Shown: one piece after another, positions 7,834 to 15,408 of the stretch | How positions within the stretch are numbered: position 1 is the stretch's first letter | How the letters are laid out: every line of letters begins with the position of its first letter | DNA from: CAYIYO01 sp964367715 | GTDB taxonomy: Bacteria > Chlamydiota > Chlamydiia > Chlamydiales > Criblamydiaceae | DNA length: 37,205 bases | NCBI GenBank assembly: GCA_964367715.1 | Contig: CAYIYO010000016.1 | Location: forward strand, 1-37,205 | Reading direction: 5' to 3' | Notes under the pieces: generated by a model | Seen by the model: only the letters and a program-made list of their open reading frames with translations | Told to the model about the DNA's origin: nothing | The model's database searches: none | Translations under genes and position numbers: made by a program

Positions 7834-8643
7834 CTATGTACAACGGGAAGGACGCTGTGGAGGGATCGCCGACAAAAGGGCTTTGGTATAGGCATGCTGT
7901 GGGGAGGCGAATAACTCTTCTGTGATCCCCTCTTCAACAATTTTTCCTTGGTGCATGACAAGAATACGATCGCATACGTACCGCGCAACGGTGAGGTCGT
8001 GCGTAATAAAAAGATAACTTAATTTTAATTTTTCTTTGAGATCCATAAACAGGTTAAGAATTTGGGCCTGAATCGACACGTCCAGGGAAGACAAGGGTTC
8101 ATCACAAATAAGCATCTTTGGCTTCATTGCAATGGCTCTTCCAATGCAAATGCGCTGCTGCTGTCCGCCTGAAAACTCATGAGGATAACGATTGATCACC
8201 GCTGTGGAAAGACCCACCTGTGCTAACACTTCTTCGATGCGCGCCTCTTTTTCTTCTACACTGCTAACGAAGCCATGATAGAGCAACCCCTCTCCGATTG
8301 CTTCTCCTACGGTTTTTCTTGGATTCAAGGAAGGATAAGGATTTTGGAAGACCATTTGGACATGAGGACGCCAGCAGCGCAGCGCTTCTGGCTTTAATGC
8401 TTGCAGATCCGTATTTTGAAAAAATAGTTCTCCTGCCGTTGGTTCAATAAGGCGAATAGCGGCACGTGCCGCTGTGCTTTTTCCCGATCCCGACTCTCCC
8501 ACTAAACCCAATACTTCGCCGGATTCAATATAAAAGGAAATGTCATCGACAGCTTTTACCATTCCTATTTCCCTACGTAGCGGTCCCGCAACAACAGGAA
8601 AATATTTCTTTAAATTTCGCACAGACAATAGTGGAGTATTCAC
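7834..8643 (-). CDS. oppF: Oligopeptide ABC transporter ATPase OppF-like
   Basis: 269 aa. Second ATP-binding subunit of a peptide importer, on the cytoplasmic face of the inner membrane. Walker A is GESGSGKST, the Q-loop MVFQNPYPSLNPRKTV is typical of OppF/DppF, the signature is FSGGQQQR, Walker B is MLICDEPLSSLD, and the switch His is in FITHDL. The GTG at 8643 (VNTPLLSVRNLKKYFP) is chosen: it overlaps the oppD stop as GTGA and begins where OppF proteins begin. An in-frame ATG at 8700 would add 19 residues lying wholly inside oppD. The C-terminus stops shortly after AYTKALLSAIPPQ, without the Cys-rich tail seen in OppD. Confidence 0.88.
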   Translation of the reverse strand: MNTPLLSVRNLKKYFPVVAGPLRREIGMVKAVDDISFYIESGEVLGLVGESGSGKSTAARAAIRLIEPTAGELFFQNTDLQALKPEALRCWRPHVQMVFQNPYPSLNPRKTVGEAIGEGLLYHGFVSSVEEKEARIEEVLAQVGLSTAVINRYPHEFSGGQQQRICIGRAIAMKPKMLICDEPLSSLDVSIQAQILNLFMDLKEKLKLSYLFITHDLTVARYVCDRILVMHQGKIVEEGITEELFASPQHAYTKALLSAIPPQRPSRCT

Positions 8644-9665
8644 AGGGGCTTTTCTCTTATTTTTTCCTGACTCTCGATTGTTCCATCCGATAGCCAGCAT
8701 TTAGAAAGATGTGATTTTTCTGCATCGACGGTAAAGATTGGAACAAGACCTTGCCTACATTTCTCCATCACATACGGACAGCGTGGATGAAAACGACAGC
8801 CTTCAGGATAGTCTGTGAGCGGTGGGACGGATCCTTTAATCGCCTCGAGGCGGGTGCCTTTAGGCAACTCTATCCTTGGTCTTGAATTGAATAATCCTGC
8901 AGTGTAAGGGTGTGCGATCTGATCGAATAGTTGGTAAACATTCCCCTTTTCGACCGTTTGCGACGCATACATGACCATCACTTCATCCGCCATCTCCGCG
9001 ACAACGCCCATGTCATGAGTGATCAACAAAACCGCCATTCCTTCTTTCTGTTGCAACTCACGGATTAATTTTAATACTTGTGCTTGTATGGTGACATCGA
9101 GTGCCGTTGTCGGTTCGTCAGCGATCAATATATCCGGCTTGCACATCAACGCCATGGCAATCATGACGCGCTGGCGCATTCCGCCCGATAGTTGGTGAGG
9201 ATAGTCGTATAGCCGCTCTTCAGGATTCCCTATCCCCACTTCTTTTAGTGACTGAACGGCCAGGGAAAACGCTTCTTCACCATAGAGGTTTAGGTGGAGA
9301 TTAGCTACTTCAAGCATCTGATCACCAATCGTATACACTGGATTCAATGCTGCGGATGGATCTTGAAAAATCATCGCAATGCGCGCGCCTCGGATCGCAC
9401 GCATCTTTTTTTCCGAGAGCGTTAATAGGTTGTTTCCGCGATAAAAGATCTCTCCTTCTGGAGAAAGCGCTGGGGGGGTGGGAAGGATTCTCAGGAGGGA
9501 GAGGGCCATCATCGATTTCCCACAGCCGGACTCCCCTACAACCGCTAAAGTTTTTCCTTTATATAGATTAAAGGAGAGATTATCTACTACGGCGTAGGGG
9601 ATTTTTCCAATTTGAAGCTTTGTTGTGAGATTTTTCACCTGTAAAATTGGATTTAATTTTTCCAC
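8640..9665 (-). CDS. oppD: Oligopeptide ABC transporter ATPase OppD-like
   Basis: 341 aa. First ATPase of the peptide importer. Walker A GESGCGKSM, Q-loop MIFQDPSAALNPVYTIGDQM, signature LSGGMRQRV, Walker B ILIADEPTTALD and switch LLITHDMG are in order. The C-terminal extension CRFHPRCPYVMEKC is the OppD/DppD type (C-x5-C-x6-C), which in characterised members binds a [4Fe-4S] cluster. Start ATG at 9665, with an 83-base divergent gap to the type III chaperone gene. Together with oppF it forms a two-gene ATPase unit; no permease or peptide-binding protein is present here, so partners must be encoded elsewhere (C. trachomatis also has a stand-alone dppD-dppF pair, recalled). Confidence 0.92.
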   Translation of the reverse strand: MEKLNPILQVKNLTTKLQIGKIPYAVVDNLSFNLYKGKTLAVVGESGCGKSMMALSLLRILPTPPALSPEGEIFYRGNNLLTLSEKKMRAIRGARIAMIFQDPSAALNPVYTIGDQMLEVANLHLNLYGEEAFSLAVQSLKEVGIGNPEERLYDYPHQLSGGMRQRVMIAMALMCKPDILIADEPTTALDVTIQAQVLKLIRELQQKEGMAVLLITHDMGVVAEMADEVMVMYASQTVEKGNVYQLFDQIAHPYTAGLFNSRPRIELPKGTRLEAIKGSVPPLTDYPEGCRFHPRCPYVMEKCRQGLVPIFTVDAEKSHLSKCWLSDGTIESQEKIREKPL

Positions 9666-9748
9666 CTATAAAATCCTTAGATAATTAACATTAAATATTT
9701 TAAAATAAAGTTAGGAAACAAGTTTAAAAGCCAACAAATTAGTTTAAT

Positions 9749-10228
9749 ATGATCTTAACAAACATCGTCAAAAACTTAAGTGGTCGATTTAATACTTCCC
9801 TCTCCCTTGATGAGAATGGAATCTGTACCTTCACCGTTAATGGAAAATACCTGATTTCTTTAGAAAATTCCACCGATAATAAAGGTTTTTTTCTATACAG
9901 CGTATTATATGCTCTTTCTCACGATCATGAAAAAGAAGAGGCAATCGAGCTTTTAACAGCTAATCTTTTTGGACATGCAACGGGTAAAGGAAGCATTGGG
10001 TATGATCCTTCGACACGCTCACTGATTTACTTCGAATTTTTCGATAATGAAGCAACAGAACCAGCACTTTTTTATGAGGAGCTCTCTCTTTATGTTATGT
10101 GTTTAGATGCGCTTATCAAAAAACACCAACAGCCTTTGGAAACGCCATTATCTGAAAGCGCGCAGTCGATGAATGAAATGATTCTAAAAAATGCAAGTTC
10201 AAAAGGAAAAATGATTTTTTTAGGTTAA
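9749..10228 (+). CDS. CesT/SycE-like type III secretion chaperone
   Basis: 159 aa, acidic and small, with the alpha-beta pattern of class I chaperones: an N-terminal amphipathic helix (MILTNIVKNLSGRFNTSLSL), strands with GICTFTVNGKYLISLE, a central segment rich in aromatic residues (FFLYSVLYAL) and a long C-terminal helix (LFYEELSLYVMCLDALIKKH). CesT-family dimers wrap the N-terminal part of a secreted substrate in the cytosol and deliver it to the ATPase. It lies 19 bases upstream of the large gene at 10248, the usual chaperone-substrate arrangement. The family is assigned from size, composition and context, not from a diagnostic motif. Confidence 0.7.
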   Translation: MILTNIVKNLSGRFNTSLSLDENGICTFTVNGKYLISLENSTDNKGFFLYSVLYALSHDHEKEEAIELLTANLFGHATGKGSIGYDPSTRSLIYFEFFDNEATEPALFYEELSLYVMCLDALIKKHQQPLETPLSESAQSMNEMILKNASSKGKMIFLG

Positions 10229-10247
10229 TACTACCAAAAGTAAATCC

Positions 10248-12101
10248 ATGAATACAGTCCATCGCTCTGACGATTCCATGCCCATCAATCCGGCCTCTAT
10301 TGAACCCCAAAAAGAAGTAGGTGGTCTTTCCCTTCAGCCAACAAAAGAGCATCTAGAAATCAGTGTCGAAGGAACGCAATCCTTTACTCCTCCTCCAAAA
10401 GACCTTCCTCTACACCTTTCAAATGATGCACATTTGGACGACCACTTTCCTCCTTCATTACAAGAACTTGTCGATAGACAAGTGGAAAAAGATCGACAAA
10501 GTTTGCACGAAAATGAAACAAATGTTCTTTCACCAAAAACGGAAGAGGTCAAAGACACTCTTGAAGTCCTCTCAAAACAAGTAAAGGAAGCACGCTCCGC
10601 TTTTGCGAAATCAATTGGGGGACGTGTTGCCTCAAAAGTAGTATTCGGGATAAAAAAAGGAAATACGTGGATAAAACGCTCCGGCAAGGTCTTTAGAAGA
10701 GTGATGCCCATGCTGACACTCACTATTCCTACTCTAATAAAAATAAAAAAAATTGCCATCGTTGTTAAATTATCCGGAGTCGTTTTAGGGCTAGGAACAG
10801 GAGTAATCACAATTATCACCGCGCCCATCGCCTTAGCAAAAACTCTTTCGGCTAGAAAGAGTGTCAATGCCCACACCGAACAAATGAAAGCTCTTTCTCC
10901 TTCAGAAGTAGACGCAGAAAAGGTAACGGCTTTGCTAGCGAACCGTCAAACAGCTTTTGAATCAAATGTAGTGCGCTACGAAGAAATATTTGAAAAGAAA
11001 ATTCTTAAAGAAATCGAAACTGTGCTTAATACTGGCGTTGATGACAATTTTGTAAACAACGTTTCTGAGGGTCTAAAGAAATTATCAAATAATTATGGAA
11101 TCCATCTTGAAAATTTAGAGGTACGAGGCGCAGAAAATTTAAAAAATTTCAACAAAGCTCCTCCTCCTACCTCTAAAGAAGTAATACCTAGCCTTGTTGC
11201 TATCCAAAAAAAGCTGGAAGCAGCAGATACGCGACCAAAGCTCGAATATGAACTAAGAAATCAATACATCGCATTTGAAGAGACAATTCAACCACTGGCT
11301 AGAAATGCAATGCTCTCAATGGGTCTTGCAAAGCAAAAAATTGAAAAAGATTATTTTAAATTGACATTTGCAAAAGTGATGGTAATGGCGCCCTTAGGAA
11401 TCACCGTCAGTGCCATGGGGCTTGGCGCCTTCGCATGTGCAGTGGTCGGGGTAGCCTTTCCTCCTCTTCTATTAATCGCGGCAGGATTGGGAGTGACGGC
11501 ACTGGGAGCAGGATTTGGGGCTGCAGGTTTTGCGTATGGACTCTACCATAAGCCTAATACGATGAAAGAAACGTATCTTAAATTTAATGAATTTCGAGAA
11601 AGCTCTCGAGAGCTACCTGTCCTCTGGAGTGAATTTCAAGTGAGTCGATTAAAAGAACGCCAGATGAAACTGATGAATAAAGCGGTTTCTGAGGGATTAA
11701 GCAATGAAAAAAAAGCAGTGGCAAAAGCAGAAGCAGAAAAAATTGGAGAGCATTTAGCAAAGGCACGCGCAACGCTGGAAAAAAGGCAGACTAAGCTAAA
11801 TAAAGTCGTTAATGCAATGTCCCAGGCAGGAATTAAAGACACTGCAAAAAAACTCCCAGAGGTTAATTTGATTTTTGAAAAAAGCGAAAAAATGACATTA
11901 CTCCACGTCATGACCCATCTTCATGAAGAACAAACCACTGATGAATCGACGCTTCGTTTTCTTAAAACCATACATGGAATGAATCCGAGCGATTTCAATT
12001 CTGCTAACATTGAAAATGAATTCACAAAATTCTATGGTGGAAATTTTAAAACCATGGCACAAACTGCCGCAAATGCTAAGGCTAAAGAAGATAATTCATG
12101 A
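10248..12101 (+). CDS. Putative type III secreted membrane-active effector or translocator
   Basis: 617 aa, no family recognised. The N-terminal 90 residues are polar, Pro/Ser-rich and probably disordered, as in secreted substrates. There are two long hydrophobic regions, about 152-193 (ending VVLGLGTGVITIITAPIALA) and 377-432 (VMVMAPLGITVSAMGLGAFA onward), the second Gly/Ala-rich like a hairpin. Between and after them lie charged coiled-coil-prone stretches (FESNVVRYEEIFEKKILKEI; KAVAKAEAEKIGEHLAKARA). This resembles translocators such as CopB/YopB or Inc-like effectors, inserted in a host-derived membrane. It is flanked by a chaperone gene on each side, and its stop overlaps the next start (ATGA). 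An ATG at 10278 is an alternative start. The function is inferred. Confidence 0.6.
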   Translation: MNTVHRSDDSMPINPASIEPQKEVGGLSLQPTKEHLEISVEGTQSFTPPPKDLPLHLSNDAHLDDHFPPSLQELVDRQVEKDRQSLHENETNVLSPKTEEVKDTLEVLSKQVKEARSAFAKSIGGRVASKVVFGIKKGNTWIKRSGKVFRRVMPMLTLTIPTLIKIKKIAIVVKLSGVVLGLGTGVITIITAPIALAKTLSARKSVNAHTEQMKALSPSEVDAEKVTALLANRQTAFESNVVRYEEIFEKKILKEIETVLNTGVDDNFVNNVSEGLKKLSNNYGIHLENLEVRGAENLKNFNKAPPPTSKEVIPSLVAIQKKLEAADTRPKLEYELRNQYIAFEETIQPLARNAMLSMGLAKQKIEKDYFKLTFAKVMVMAPLGITVSAMGLGAFACAVVGVAFPPLLLIAAGLGVTALGAGFGAAGFAYGLYHKPNTMKETYLKFNEFRESSRELPVLWSEFQVSRLKERQMKLMNKAVSEGLSNEKKAVAKAEAEKIGEHLAKARATLEKRQTKLNKVVNAMSQAGIKDTAKKLPEVNLIFEKSEKMTLLHVMTHLHEEQTTDESTLRFLKTIHGMNPSDFNSANIENEFTKFYGGNFKTMAQTAANAKAKEDNS

Positions 12102-12640
12102 GTATCGATCCCTTATTTAAAAAAATAGAAGATGCCCTTGTTTTAGGGGAAATTCCTGTTCGATTTTTTCCAGAGACAGAGGAATCGCCCTTGCCTTTTC
12201 TTGTCATCGATACAGGAATGGATGAAAGCGACCGTCAGCGTATTCTTACGATCCATATCACAGAACAGGAGTTTGGTCAAAACGTCGGACAATCCTCCCC
12301 TCAAGAAGCTCCTATCATTTTTGTCGAATTTTCTTTTGAATATCCTTTTACATTTGATCCGCAGTATGGAAAAGATGTCGGCAGCCTTCTCCATTTTTTA
12401 AATCGCAATATCAAACTTGCCGGATTCCAGCTCGACGAAGCAGAAAACAAAGTTCTTTTTCAATACAATTTAGTGATTTCACCAGAAGGAATCACCGATA
12501 TTCTCATCTTAAGTCTCGTGGGAATGATCATGCTTGCTACGGATATGTACTCGTATGCAATTGAAAGTCTAGCAAAAGGGGAAATGTCCTTTAATGATTT
12601 GATGATCCAATGTGCGGAACAGCTCCAAGAAGGGATCTAA
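12098..12640 (+). CDS. Second chaperone-like (YbjN/type III chaperone fold) protein
   Basis: 180 aa, strongly acidic. The pattern is PLFKKIEDALVLGEIPVRFF, strands (FLVIDTG; IIFVEFSFEYPFTF), then LLHFLNRNIKLAGFQLDEAE, KVLFQYNLVIS and a long C-terminal helix ending in CAEQLQEGI. This alternation is like YbjN and class I type III chaperones, which share a fold; I assign the fold, not a specific family. The start overlaps the preceding gene's stop by four bases, so the two proteins are translationally coupled, suggesting direct interaction with the 617-residue protein. The gene ends four bases inside the convergent MFS gene. Confidence 0.5.
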   Translation: MSIDPLFKKIEDALVLGEIPVRFFPETEESPLPFLVIDTGMDESDRQRILTIHITEQEFGQNVGQSSPQEAPIIFVEFSFEYPFTFDPQYGKDVGSLLHFLNRNIKLAGFQLDEAENKVLFQYNLVISPEGITDILILSLVGMIMLATDMYSYAIESLAKGEMSFNDLMIQCAEQLQEGI

Positions 12641-13893
12641 GAAGCCGACGGCTCACAATTTTGGACATCAGGAATACGGCTTAAAAAGGAGCCGAGGACT
12701 GCAGCCGCTGCGAACATACATAATCCCCCTACAATGATCGGCATCGAAGTGCTGACTCCGAGCAAAGGTCCGGCAATAAGGGGACTAACAGCAAAAGCGA
12801 GAGAGTCCACAGACTGCAACACTCCCATCATCTCTCCTTGCATATCATCCCCGGCAGAATTGGACACCACAGTGGCTGCTGTTGGCCAAAATAAGGCAAT
12901 GGCAAACTGTTGCAAAGGGATATAGACCCACAACCACACCTGATCCGTCTGAAATAAAAGCATCCCGATGGCAAGTCCACAACCCATTAACGCATAACAG
13001 AGAACGTGTTGATTAGAAAAGCGGTTGACAATCGGACGAATCAAAAGTCCACAGCTGATTGAATAGACGATGGCTCCATATGCATAGAAGTTTCCTATGT
13101 CGACGGTGCTGAATCCGTAGGCGCTAATCCATGTGACAGGAGTAAACTCCCAGTAAAAGGACCACCCCACGCACGCAAGGAAGATGGTGAAAAAGAGGGC
13201 TTGCATGCTTTTGACGCGCAATGCTTTTTTGATGTTGTAGAAGCCGAGGCTAAGGCTAACCTTGCCGCCCAGCTTCGGCTCGTAAGAATCTTGAAAGAAA
13301 AAGAGGATTAGCAGCAGATTTAAAAAAGTCATCAATGCAGCGAGAGCAAAAGGCAACGCATACCCCTCAATCATAAAAAAGCGCATGCTCGACAAAAGGC
13401 CACCAAGAAAAGGACCGATAGTAAATCCTAATCCGCCCGCCATATTGAAAAGGCCGAAATTCTTTGTTTTATCTTCTGCAGTACTAATATCGGCCAGCGC
13501 CGCAGCGACGACAGCAAAGGTGCCTGCAGAAATTCCAATTGCCACGCGGGATAGTAAAAGAATAACGAAACTTTCAATGCTCACTGCATAGACAGCTAAA
13601 AGATAGCCTAACACCCCGAGACATAATGCCGGGGCCAACACTTTTTTTCGCCCCTTCTGATCCGAAAGCATTCCCAAGACAGGGGCAGCAAAAAACTGAA
13701 CAATAGGCATCGTCGCTAATAAGATTCCAAGGCACGTTCCTCGTGTCGCATCACACGTATCGCAAGGAAGCATCAAGCAGTCGCTACGGAATAACATCGA
13801 TGCAAACATGGGATAGACTAAGCCTATTCCCATCATATCGATCAATGCGACAAGAGAAACAAGGAAGAGGGCAAGTGCTTTTTTAGAAAACAT
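12637..13893 (-). CDS. MFS transporter, TetA/drug-efflux type
   Basis: 418 aa with 12 predicted spans. LGMLSDQKGRKKVLAPALCL is the loop 2-3 motif A (GxxSDxxGRK) of drug:H+ antiporters; SRVAIGISAGTFAVVAAALA is the span-4 Arg region, and LGFTIGPFLGGLLSS matches motif C (GxxxGPxxGG) in span 5, specific to exporters. An inner-membrane export role is therefore likely; the substrate is unknown. A loop carries C-x3-C-x2-C (SDCLMLPCDTCDATRGTC) between spans 1 and 2, an unusual Cys-rich feature for this family. It ends in a four-base overlap with the convergent chaperone-like gene and lies 21 bases upstream of yajC, with which it might share no promoter since it is the last gene of the minus run. Confidence 0.88.
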   Translation of the reverse strand: MFSKKALALFLVSLVALIDMMGIGLVYPMFASMLFRSDCLMLPCDTCDATRGTCLGILLATMPIVQFFAAPVLGMLSDQKGRKKVLAPALCLGVLGYLLAVYAVSIESFVILLLSRVAIGISAGTFAVVAAALADISTAEDKTKNFGLFNMAGGLGFTIGPFLGGLLSSMRFFMIEGYALPFALAALMTFLNLLLILFFFQDSYEPKLGGKVSLSLGFYNIKKALRVKSMQALFFTIFLACVGWSFYWEFTPVTWISAYGFSTVDIGNFYAYGAIVYSISCGLLIRPIVNRFSNQHVLCYALMGCGLAIGMLLFQTDQVWLWVYIPLQQFAIALFWPTAATVVSNSAGDDMQGEMMGVLQSVDSLAFAVSPLIAGPLLGVSTSMPIIVGGLCMFAAAAVLGSFLSRIPDVQNCEPSAS

Positions 13894-13914
13894 ATTTTAC
13901 CAAACGCGTGGTGC

Positions 13915-14289
13915 TTATTCTTCTATTTTTTCTACTGAAGACTCAGGTAATATGTCGGTAACTGCGGCGGTAAGGAATTCCACTTTATTGCCGTCCACCA
14001 TTTTTAGGATCACGGTGTGTTCTTGAATTTTATCGACGATTCCAATGATTCCCATTGCCGTCACTTTATCGCCTTTTTTCAACATTCCGCGCTGCTCTTC
14101 TAACGCTTTACGACGCTTTTGCTCTGGTCTCCACAAAATGAAGTAAAAGAAAAGCATGGCAATACCGATCATGACCAGTGTTTGCATTAGCCCTTGCTGG
14201 GGAGCAGAAACAGTTTCGACACCTTCGGCAGAAAGAATTGTAGTAAAGGCAACTTGTCCACCAATCAAGGCGAGAGTAAGATTTTTCAT
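13915..14289 (-). CDS. yajC: Preprotein translocase auxiliary subunit YajC
   Basis: 124 aa. Single-span inner-membrane protein of the SecDF-YajC holotranslocon. After an N-terminal hydrophobic stretch (LTLALIGGQVAFTTILSAEG, possibly a signal-like extension), the span GLMQTLVMIGIAMLFFYFIL runs into the diagnostic WRPEQKRRKALEEQRGMLKK, then GDKVTAMGIIGIVDKI, the conserved cytoplasmic beta segment. Located 18 bases after tgt, the usual tgt-yajC order of many bacteria, and near rlmD as in Chlamydia. Confidence 0.93.
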   Translation of the reverse strand: MKNLTLALIGGQVAFTTILSAEGVETVSAPQQGLMQTLVMIGIAMLFFYFILWRPEQKRRKALEEQRGMLKKGDKVTAMGIIGIVDKIQEHTVILKMVDGNKVEFLTAAVTDILPESSVEKIEE

Positions 14290-14307
14290 CGATTATTCCT
14301 TTTAATC

Positions 14308-15408
14308 TTATTTTGGGTAGAGCACACAAATTTTAGCATAAAGCGCATCTAGTGTGTCATTTTGGATAGCTTGCCGAATCTTTTTCATGAAATCAAGATA
14401 AAAGGCGAGATTTTGTATGGTGATAAGGGTCAAGCCCGTCACCTCATCGACATTAAGAAGATGGCGCAAATACGCTTTAGAAAATTTCGACGTATAACAG
14501 TCAGTCAGCGGATCCAGAGGAGTAAAATCTTTAGCATATTGCGCAGATTTTATCTGCACTTTACCCGACCATGTAAAGGCGGTACCATTTCGAGCATTGC
14601 GCGTGGGCATCACGCAATCAAACATGTCAATACCCCTCATCACGCCCTCAATAAGATTCCGTGGCGTCCCCACTCCCATCAAATAGCGCGGCTTATCTTC
14701 CGGCAAGCACGGCACTGTCTCGTCAAGCATCCCATACATAAGGTCCGCAGGTTCTCCCACGGAAAGGCCGCCAATCGCATATCCATCGAAGTTAAGCGCA
14801 CATAAGCTTTCTGCCGATTTGCGACGCAAATGCGGAAAAACTCCGCCTTGAACAATTCCAAAAAGGCTTTGATGCTCCTGCAATGCATAGTGACGGCAGA
14901 TCGCACCCCAACGTGCCGTTCTTTCGACAGCTTTCTCTACTTCCGCTTCTCCGCACGGATAAGGAGGACACTGGTCAAATGCCATGACGATATCGGATCC
15001 CAATATTTTTTGAATTTCCATGCTCTCTTTGGGTCCCAAAAAATGTCGCGATCCATCGATATGGGATTGAAACCGCACGCCCTCTTCAGTTACTTTATTG
15101 AGATGGGACAAAGAAAATACTTGAAACCCACCAGAATCGGTCAACAAAGGACGATCCCAATTCATAAATTTATGAAGTCCTCCCGCAGCTTCAATGATTT
15201 CCATTCCAGGCTTCAACATCAAATGATAGGTATTTCCCAAAATAATTTGGGCATTGAGGTCGATCAACTGGTCTGCTGTCAACGTTTTAACCGCTCCACG
15301 GGTTCCAACTGGCATAAAAATTGGAGTTTCAATCACTCCATGTGCTGTCTCTATCGTTCCCAAACGCGCTTTTGTTGTCGTTGCATTTTTTAAAAGATTA
15401 AATTTCAT
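14308..15408 (-). CDS. tgt: tRNA-guanine transglycosylase lacking the zinc site
   Basis: 366 aa. Exchanges guanine-34 of tRNA (GUN anticodons) for a queuosine precursor base. Catalytic features are intact: LLTDSGGFQVFSL with Asp91, MAFDQCPPYP with Asp144, GIVQGG, GGLSVGEP and FDCVMPTRNARNG with the nucleophile Asp264. The structural zinc site of the family (CxCxxC plus His) is lost: the text reads LDPLTDCYTSKFSKAYLRHL, so position 302 is Thr, 304 Cys and 307 Ser, and the His of TIHN is Gln332 (TIQN). The Cys158/Val233-type pocket of preQ1-using enzymes seems kept (FDQC, GGLSV). It overlaps rlmD by four bases (ATGA). The family is certain; activity without zinc is open. Confidence 0.93.
   Translation of the reverse strand: MKFNLLKNATTTKARLGTIETAHGVIETPIFMPVGTRGAVKTLTADQLIDLNAQIILGNTYHLMLKPGMEIIEAAGGLHKFMNWDRPLLTDSGGFQVFSLSHLNKVTEEGVRFQSHIDGSRHFLGPKESMEIQKILGSDIVMAFDQCPPYPCGEAEVEKAVERTARWGAICRHYALQEHQSLFGIVQGGVFPHLRRKSAESLCALNFDGYAIGGLSVGEPADLMYGMLDETVPCLPEDKPRYLMGVGTPRNLIEGVMRGIDMFDCVMPTRNARNGTAFTWSGKVQIKSAQYAKDFTPLDPLTDCYTSKFSKAYLRHLLNVDEVTGLTLITIQNLAFYLDFMKKIRQAIQNDTLDALYAKICVLYPK

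Noticed and set aside
10334..10876. 180-codon minus-strand open frame inside the 617-residue gene
   Set aside because: Antisense shadow; the plus-strand gene is supported by its chaperone neighbours and coupled stop/start.
14830..15393. 187-codon plus-strand open frame opposite tgt
   Set aside because: Opposite conserved catalytic sequence of Tgt, with no plausible start signal.
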